Below, piece by piece: positions 51,133 to 55,879 of a DNA stretch of 55,879 nt. The notes below the pieces were generated by a model that ran no database searches, was not told the DNA's origin, and saw nothing but the letters and a program-made list of their open reading frames with translations. Numbering within the stretch: position 1 is the first letter of the stretch; every line of letters starts with the position of its first letter. The stretch spans positions 1 to 55,879 of the forward strand of contig NZ_CAUHPG010000014.1 of assembly GCF_959608125.1 (NCBI RefSeq), given 5' to 3'. This DNA is from an uncultured Slackia sp. GTDB lineage: Bacteria; Actinomycetota; Coriobacteriia; Coriobacteriales; Eggerthellaceae. Both the position numbers and the translations under genes were made by a program.

Positions 51133-52410
51133 CTAGCGTCCGCCGGGCATGGCGGTCGCCGCATCCCTCATGCGCGCGGCGAAGCGCTTGAGGCGCTCGC
51201 GCGCCGTGGCATTGGCCACGGCGCCAAGATTGCGGATGGTGTGTGCGATGATCTCTTTCGTTTCCGCATCGAGGTTGCGGCCGTCGCGTAAAACGCCCGC
51301 AACGGTGCCGACCACGCCGCCCTCCCAAAACTCCTGCCATGTATTGGAATCAGTGGTCGAAGCGATGATGTCGTAGAAGGCGTCGATGAAGCGTTCGCGC
51401 TGCTCAGGCGTGACGCTTTTCAGCCACCGGTCGAGCGTCTCGTCGAAAAACGCGGCGCTCGCGTTGAGACCTTCCTGATAGAGGAAGTCGGTGTCGTCGA
51501 CGAGCCAGGTGAAGGGATTGTGTTGGAAGATTCCCGTAGTGGCGTCAGACTGCACGACCGCGTAGTCGTCGCGGTGCTCGAGAATCATGCCGAAAATCGA
51601 CGACTCAGGTACGGTCTTCAGCAGTTTGTCCTTGAAGTGCTGTTCGTGGATGCGAGGAGAAGGTGCGGCGAGGAAGCTCGGGCCGTCGTGGTTGAACACG
51701 CGTTCGATGCGCCCGTAGCTCGTTTCGTCCATCGTGGCCACCGCGAACTCGGCGAGGTTGCCGCCCTTCGAATGTCCGCCGACGAACACGCGCGCATCGC
51801 GCGGTAGCGCCGACAAAACGCCGGAAACGTAGCGTTCAGCGGAGCGCTGCGAAGGAATGATCTTGCGATAGCTCAGGTTGAAGTCTTCCTTCCAACCTGC
51901 GAACGTTCCGTCGGTTCCCTGGAAAGCGATGTAGTGGGCCTTGCCGCCATCGAAACCGAACGTGCATGCGGCGAATTGCTTCTCGATCACCACCGCGTTC
52001 TCGTTGACATGATACGACACCGTCAGGTCGGCGAATCGGTGGCAGCGCACGAGAGCGTCCAGAAACACCGGGAGATCTTTCGATGCCCTGATCCAGCCTC
52101 CGGTGAGCATCGCGTCCAAATCGGTGAAACGCAGGATGTCGATGAGCGGCACCTGCTGCGCGCCGCCGACGTCGCCATAGGGATAGGCGCTGAAATCGAG
52201 GTAGGCAAGCGCGGAAAGCACCAGGCTATCGACGGGGGAGAAGGGGGTTTCGCCGAAGCCTTCGTGATGAAGACGCAGATAGTCGCTCATCGTCGAGTCG
52301 GAAAGCCTCGCAGCCACCGATGACGAAAAGGAGGGATGGTGCGGGTTTTCAGAAGAGCCTCCGGAACCTTCGTGCCCTCGGTCTTCCTTGCGCTCGATAT
52401 CCTCCGACAT
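51133..52410 (-). CDS. Mbeg1-like (DUF2974) alpha/beta-hydrolase, lipase-like
   Basis: The 425-residue protein has a lipase-type nucleophile elbow VGGHSKGGNLAEFA (Ser near residue 220) preceded by YIAFQGTDGTFAGWKEDFN, as in Mbeg1/DUF2974 proteins related to class 3 lipases. Asp and His of the triad probably lie in FNHDGPSF and further on. No signal peptide is visible, so it is likely cytosolic. The first 35 residues are charged and of low complexity. It is followed 77 bases later by the menA-like gene. Confidence 0.82.
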   Translation of the reverse strand: MSEDIERKEDRGHEGSGGSSENPHHPSFSSSVAARLSDSTMSDYLRLHHEGFGETPFSPVDSLVLSALAYLDFSAYPYGDVGGAQQVPLIDILRFTDLDAMLTGGWIRASKDLPVFLDALVRCHRFADLTVSYHVNENAVVIEKQFAACTFGFDGGKAHYIAFQGTDGTFAGWKEDFNLSYRKIIPSQRSAERYVSGVLSALPRDARVFVGGHSKGGNLAEFAVATMDETSYGRIERVFNHDGPSFLAAPSPRIHEQHFKDKLLKTVPESSIFGMILEHRDDYAVVQSDATTGIFQHNPFTWLVDDTDFLYQEGLNASAAFFDETLDRWLKSVTPEQRERFIDAFYDIIASTTDSNTWQEFWEGGVVGTVAGVLRDGRNLDAETKEIIAHTIRNLGAVANATARERLKRFAARMRDAATAMPGGR

Positions 52411-52475
52411 GCCTTGTCGCCTTCTTTCTCATGATCCGTTCTGGGGTATTGTAGCGCACGCCGCCGGCCGTTCTT

Positions 52476-52481
52476 TATAAT
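52476..52481 (+). promoter_or_regulatory. Candidate -10 box of crcB
   Basis: A perfect TATAAT lies 53 bases before the crcB start. No good -35 box is seen. The 53-base leader has a short hairpin CGGCGC/GCGCCG (52501-52520) next to the ribosome-binding site; it does not match the fluoride riboswitch. Confidence 0.4.
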
Positions 52482-52533
52482 TCCCCATACCGTACTCATT
52501 CGGCGCTTCTCCTGGCGCCGAGGAAGGAGGGCC

Positions 52534-52944
52534 ATGTTCGTGCAATTGTGCGCCGTCGCCGCAGGCGGTGCGATCGGTGCCGCAGGACGCTATCTTCTCG
52601 GCCTCGGCATACCCGTCGCAGCCGCGGCTCTTCACGTGTCAAGCGATTTACCCGTGGCCACGTTTGCCGCCAATTTCATCGGATGCTTCGTCATCGGAGT
52701 GCTGTCGATCATCTTCGACGGGGGACCTTGGGACGAAAAAGGCTGCTGGCGGGCTTTCGCCATCACGGGCGTTCTGGGAGGGTTCACTACGTTTTCGACG
52801 TTCGGGCTTGAAACCGTCATCCTTATCGAAAAGGGCGCAGCGGGCGTGGCGGCCGCCAACGTCGGTGTAAGCCTGGTCGCATGCCTCGCCGGCGTCGTCG
52901 CAGGGCGCGCTCTCGCACGCGCCTTTTTCGTCGCACATTCCTGA
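52534..52944 (+). CDS. crcB: Fluoride channel CrcB/Fluc
   Basis: The 136-residue, four-helix protein carries the Fluc markers GGAIGAAGRYLLG (residues 11-23), TFAANFIGCFVIG (near 44) and GGFTTFSTFGLE (near 80). Dimers of it export fluoride. AGGAAGGAGG precedes ATG 52534. It converges with the LuxR gene across 12 bases. Confidence 0.93.
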   Translation: MFVQLCAVAAGGAIGAAGRYLLGLGIPVAAAALHVSSDLPVATFAANFIGCFVIGVLSIIFDGGPWDEKGCWRAFAITGVLGGFTTFSTFGLETVILIEKGAAGVAAANVGVSLVACLAGVVAGRALARAFFVAHS

Positions 52945-52956
52945 CGTGCGAGAACG

Positions 52957-54402
52957 TTAGCGCTTCCTCATCGCGCTCTTGATCAGCTTCTCGCCGTAAT
53001 CGATCAGTTCCTGACGCGAATGCACGCCGGCCTTCGAGTAGATGCGACGCAGGTGGGTGTCAACCGTGCTTTTCGCCACGACGAGCTCCTGTGCGATACG
53101 CTCGTTCGTCCTGCCGCGCAAGGCAAGCGCGAGCACTTCGGCCTCGCGCTTCGAAAGCCCCGCCTGCTCGACGATCGCATCGTGCATGGCATCTTCGGCG
53201 CTTCCTGCGTCGACGATCGCCGAAAGCGTCCTGAAGTCGTTTTCCGTGAAAAGAAAGAGGTAGGCGATAAGCGCCGCAAGGCCGGCGAACGCAAGCATGC
53301 CGTGCTGCACGGCGGCATTGGCGCCGAATCCGTCTATCACATTGCCAGCCGCGATACCGGCCGCTTCACCCAGGTACAATGCACCGAATCCGCGACAGAA
53401 CGCCATAGCCGAATCGATGCCGCGTAAAACCGAGACAGCGATGAACAGCGCGATGAACGCAGCCGTCAACCCGAGGCAGCCCGCAAGGACGATGGCTTCG
53501 CCCGGCACGCCGCTTTCATAGAGCGCCGGCGTGAAGAGGAATCCGGCCATCATGACGAGAATGGCGATGCGATACGTAGTACCGAGCGAGCGCTCTTCTT
53601 CGGCAGCTCCGCGCAATGACTGGAGCGCCGCAACGCAGAAAAACGAAAGGATCAAAAGCGTCGCAGGAAGCGTCGGAGTGCTCGATGCGCCGGGATTCGA
53701 TCTGAAGGTCTCCATAAGGCCCGCCGCAAGACCGAACATGAGAGCGCCGACGAGCATGCGTCGCGAAAGAGCGGCCACGCCCGAACCATCTCGGTCGGCG
53801 GATGACGTCGTGCGCTTCCTGTACTCCAGGTCGCGCGAGCATGCCGCGCTTCCGACGCCTGCTACGAGCAGCACACCTGCGCTGGCCGCAGGCAGAGCGA
53901 CGGCGAGCATTATCGAAGCGCCTTCGCCGAAAAACGACGCGATGAAGCAAACCGCCGCCGCGATACCGGTGGATGCGAATATTTCCCAGGCGGCGATGCG
54001 AGGAGATGTCATGCCCAAAACCCTGCCCCAAGCCACAAGAAGCACCGCCATGGGCAGTCCCACGAGAAACGCTTCCAAGCCGACGCCGGCGATATCGAGC
54101 GATCCCGACAGGCGCGGTGCGAACGCCCCCGCCGTCAGCATGGCTGCGCAAGCTGCGATCGCCGCGTCGCTGGCGAGGATTTTTCCCGCAAGACGCGGCA
54201 GGGCCGTCATGGCGCAAAACGCGATCACCATGCCGAGCAGCGTCGCCAAAAGATCGGCGCGCTCGATCGCGACTCCGCCGAGGACGAGCGCCTTGTTCGC
54301 GCCCATATAGAAGATGGCATAGATGAAACCTTGATAGCATGAAAATCCCAAGATGCGCCGCAGGGACGCTGCGTTATGGGAGGGGGTTGTCGATTCGCTC
54401 AC
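52957..54402 (-). CDS. LuxR-type regulator with about 12 N-terminal membrane helices
   Basis: The 481-residue protein joins an MFS-like hydrophobic half (about residues 15-400) to a C-terminal LuxR DNA-binding domain (AGLSKREAEVLALALRGRTNERIAQELVVAKSTVDTHLRRIYSKAGVHSRQELID, 417-471). Such membrane-bound LuxR proteins are numerous in Eggerthellaceae and presumably sense a ligand at the membrane; what they bind is mostly unknown. The start is GTG 54402 with AAGGAG six bases upstream. It is expressed alone. Confidence 0.9.
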   Translation of the reverse strand: MSESTTPSHNAASLRRILGFSCYQGFIYAIFYMGANKALVLGGVAIERADLLATLLGMVIAFCAMTALPRLAGKILASDAAIAACAAMLTAGAFAPRLSGSLDIAGVGLEAFLVGLPMAVLLVAWGRVLGMTSPRIAAWEIFASTGIAAAVCFIASFFGEGASIMLAVALPAASAGVLLVAGVGSAACSRDLEYRKRTTSSADRDGSGVAALSRRMLVGALMFGLAAGLMETFRSNPGASSTPTLPATLLILSFFCVAALQSLRGAAEEERSLGTTYRIAILVMMAGFLFTPALYESGVPGEAIVLAGCLGLTAAFIALFIAVSVLRGIDSAMAFCRGFGALYLGEAAGIAAGNVIDGFGANAAVQHGMLAFAGLAALIAYLFLFTENDFRTLSAIVDAGSAEDAMHDAIVEQAGLSKREAEVLALALRGRTNERIAQELVVAKSTVDTHLRRIYSKAGVHSRQELIDYGEKLIKSAMRKR

Positions 54403-54454
54403 TCGCTGCTCCTTCGTCGAATCACCATCATAGCAAACGCGCCCGAGAAAAAAC

Positions 54455-54488
54455 GAAACCCCTGCAGGCGCTTCCGCAGGGGTTTCGT
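54455..54488. terminator. Terminator of tatA
   Basis: CGAAACCCCTGC (54455-54466) pairs perfectly with GCAGGGGTTTCG (54477-54488). It lies 37 bases past the tatA stop and 52 bases ahead of the LuxR start, isolating the two minus-strand genes. Confidence 0.8.
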
Positions 54489-54524
54489 CGGGGTTTCCGC
54501 ATAGAGGAACGCGAGGCGCTCGGT

Positions 54525-54809
54525 TTAGGATGCCGCGACAGCCGTCTCTTCCTCTATGGCGGCTTCCTCGTCCTTGGCAGCCTCGATGCGCTTGACGGCC
54601 TTCTTCTTACGCTTGGGGGCGGGCTCGTCTTCTTCCTCTTCGGCCGCCTTCTTGATCATGCCGTCGCCGGAATTGAATCCGTCGCGCAGGTTCTTGATCG
54701 TCTTGCCCAGGGCGCTGCCGAGCTTGGGAAGGTGCTTGGGTCCGAAGATCAGAAGCGCGACGCCGAGGATGATAAGAAGTTCCGGCATGCCGAGACCGAA
54801 GATTTTCAT
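54525..54809 (-). CDS. tatA: Twin-arginine translocase pore subunit TatA
   Basis: The 94-residue protein has the short TatA membrane helix (MPELLIILGVALLIFGPKHLP, with FGPKxLP hinge at 22-28), an amphipathic helix (GSALGKTIKNLRDGF) and an acidic/basic tail. It forms the channel that would export folded proteins such as the flavoprotein at 22249. tatC is not in view. Confidence 0.93.
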   Translation of the reverse strand: MKIFGLGMPELLIILGVALLIFGPKHLPKLGSALGKTIKNLRDGFNSGDGMIKKAAEEEEDEPAPKRKKKAVKRIEAAKDEEAAIEEETAVAAS

Positions 54810-55197
54810 GAATGCCTCCTAATTGATGGAAATCGGCAGATATGCTCGCGGCGCATTTATCCGCAAAAGCTGCGAGCGAATCGACAAACCCCACGATAGC
54901 CCAATGAGTCATGCAGAGTATCGTGCAAACGGACTATTTCGCCCTTAATTCGTCATGTACGCTGTCATGCAAATGAAGTAGTCTGGTAAAAGACCAGGTA
55001 AATAGTAGCTGTTTTAAAACTGTACGAAGAGACCGTCGAAAAAAGCCGCATTTCGACGAAAACGCTCGCGATACTGATATCCATCGAAAATAGCGGCGTC
55101 GGCATATCGCGGAAAAGATTGAAATGTTAGAATTCCGTTACCTTTCTCATAAGAGGGGCACTGTCGCATATCCACGAATCGAAGGAGGACTTTCTCG
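54810..55197. other. 388-base intergenic region between divergent tatA and the purine permease
   Basis: This is the longest gap in the window. It holds a short hairpin CTGGT-AAAAG-ACCAG (54983-54997), a palindrome GTTTTAAAAC (55010-55019) and a -10-like TAGAAT (55128-55133) 65 bases before the permease start. I found no purine-riboswitch core and no convincing small gene; the minus-strand open frame at 55014-55280 overlaps the permease and lacks a ribosome-binding site. Confidence 0.5.
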
Positions 55198-55879
55198 GTG
55201 GATAAGTTCTTTAAGATTTCCGAGCGCAATTCGACGATCGGAAACGAAATCATCGGCGGCTTGACGACCTTTCTGGCCATGGCCTACATCATCGCCGTCA
55301 ATCCGTCTCTTCTGGAGGCAGCGGGCATTCCGTTCGACGCCGCGCTGACGGCGACCTGTCTTGGCGCCGCCGTCATGACCGTGGCCATGGGCCTTATCGC
55401 CAATAGGCCGATCGCCCTTGCTTCGGGCATGGGCATCAACGCCATCGTGGCTTACACGTTGTGCCTGGGCGAAACCGCAGTCGATTGGCGCGTCGCCATG
55501 GCAATCGTCTTCCTCGAGGGCATCGTCATCCTGGTTCTTGTTCTGTGCGGCCTGCGCAAAGCCATCATGGACGCCATCCCCGCAAGCCTGCGTCACGCGA
55601 TCGGCATCGGCATCGGTCTGTTCATCGCATTCATCGGCCTGAAAGGCGGCGGCCTGATCGTCCCCGACGAGGCCACCATCCTGGCATTCGGCGACCTCTC
55701 GTCTCCGATCGTCCTCGTTTCGCTCGTGTCCATCCTTCTGGCCGTCGTGCTGCAGGCCCTCAACGTAAAGGGCGGCCTGCTCATCTCGATCGTGGTCGCC
55801 ACGATCGTCGGCATCCCCATGGGCGTCACGCCGCTGCCCGCCGAGTGGAATTTCGGTCTTGACTTCTCCGCATTCGCCG
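55198..55879 (+). CDS. NCS2-family purine permease (AzgA/PbuG-like), 3' end beyond the window
   Basis: The visible 227 residues start KFFKISERNSTIGNEIIGG, then LTTFLAMAYIIAVNPSLL and GLIANRPIALASGMGINAIVAYTLCL, which are hallmarks of the AzgA/PbuG guanine-hypoxanthine-adenine branch of NCS2 (COG2252). The start is GTG 55198 with AAGGAGG nine bases upstream. The gene is cut by the window edge. Purine uptake would pair with apt at 27142 in salvage. Confidence 0.88.
   Translation, partial: MDKFFKISERNSTIGNEIIGGLTTFLAMAYIIAVNPSLLEAAGIPFDAALTATCLGAAVMTVAMGLIANRPIALASGMGINAIVAYTLCLGETAVDWRVAMAIVFLEGIVILVLVLCGLRKAIMDAIPASLRHAIGIGIGLFIAFIGLKGGGLIVPDEATILAFGDLSSPIVLVSLVSILLAVVLQALNVKGGLLISIVVATIVGIPMGVTPLPAEWNFGLDFSAFA

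Noticed and set aside
52411..52533. Fluoride riboswitch before crcB
   Set aside because: The conserved crcB-motif segments are not found; only a short hairpin next to the ribosome-binding site is visible.
54960..55197. Purine riboswitch before the NCS2 permease
   Set aside because: The conserved loop sequences and three-way junction pattern could not be found on the plus strand.
1..55879. CRISPR array, insertion sequence, integrase, tRNA or rRNA
   Set aside because: I saw no spaced direct repeats, transposase or integrase motifs, and no T-loop with a matching acceptor stem. A covariance-model tRNA scan would be needed to exclude a divergent tRNA.

Overview
The window is GC-rich and densely coded, with short intergenic gaps and many strong GC-stem hairpins. 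Its gene content points to an anaerobic actinobacterium of the class Coriobacteriia, probably Eggerthellaceae. The clues are a LuxR-type regulator fused to about 12 membrane helices, a DUF5692-like membrane protein, a Tat-exported flavoprotein beside a multihaem cytochrome and an FMN lipoprotein, menaquinone-type prenyl transfer, an Ech-type hydrogenase and 2-oxoacid:ferredoxin chemistry. The assignment is inferred from gene families, not from a marker gene. I saw no rRNA, tRNA, CRISPR array, insertion sequence or prophage gene.

Layout. 1-3640: envelope glycan genes (a WecA/TagO-like transferase plus GT2 glycosyltransferase on the minus strand, and another GT2 on the plus strand). 3662-5909: a radical SAM gene broken by a one-base frameshift, divergent from a TetR gene. 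5936-12857: a SNF2/SWIM helicase and a fused CydD-CydC-like ABC exporter, divergent. 13013-18775: a complete minus-strand rrf2-sufCBDSU iron-sulfur assembly locus with a recognisable promoter and a 25-bp dyad operator. 18962-25841: a redox island made of a DUF5692-like protein, a TetR regulator, a plus-strand operon (pentahaem-type cytochrome c, FMN lipoprotein, Tat flavoprotein reductase, membrane protein) and a tandem-MarR regulator. 26011-34381: housekeeping and accessory genes (ldh, apt, aldehyde dehydrogenase, nitroreductase, DUF523, a candidate SOS-regulated ATPase-fold gene, isochorismatase-like hydrolase, MGDG-synthase-like glycosyltransferase, hotdog thioesterase). 34556-40083: an Ech-type [NiFe] hydrogenase operon in which the NuoL-like and NuoH-like subunits are one polypeptide. 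40353-49025: pgsA-like gene, then a long paaK-ACT-dac-FHA-iorA-iorB-ACT-paaK cluster. 49146-55879: gluQRS, menA-like, lipase-like, crcB, LuxR, tatA and the start of an NCS2 purine permease.

How it fits together. Aryl-2-oxoacids from amino-acid breakdown would be decarboxylated by IorAB, giving aryl-acyl-CoA and reduced ferredoxin. PaaK-type enzymes interconvert the CoA ester and the acid, and the ACT proteins probably sense amino acids. Ech could oxidise the ferredoxin, make hydrogen and pump ions. The menaquinone-linked cytochrome/FMN/flavoprotein operon would be a terminal reductase outside the membrane; its flavoprotein needs the Tat system (tatA is in the window). Suf supplies the iron-sulfur clusters. 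The substrate of the reductase is not visible from sequence. Its control region is unusually readable: paired TetR-type palindromes, and a motif shared with the promoter region of the tandem-MarR gene.
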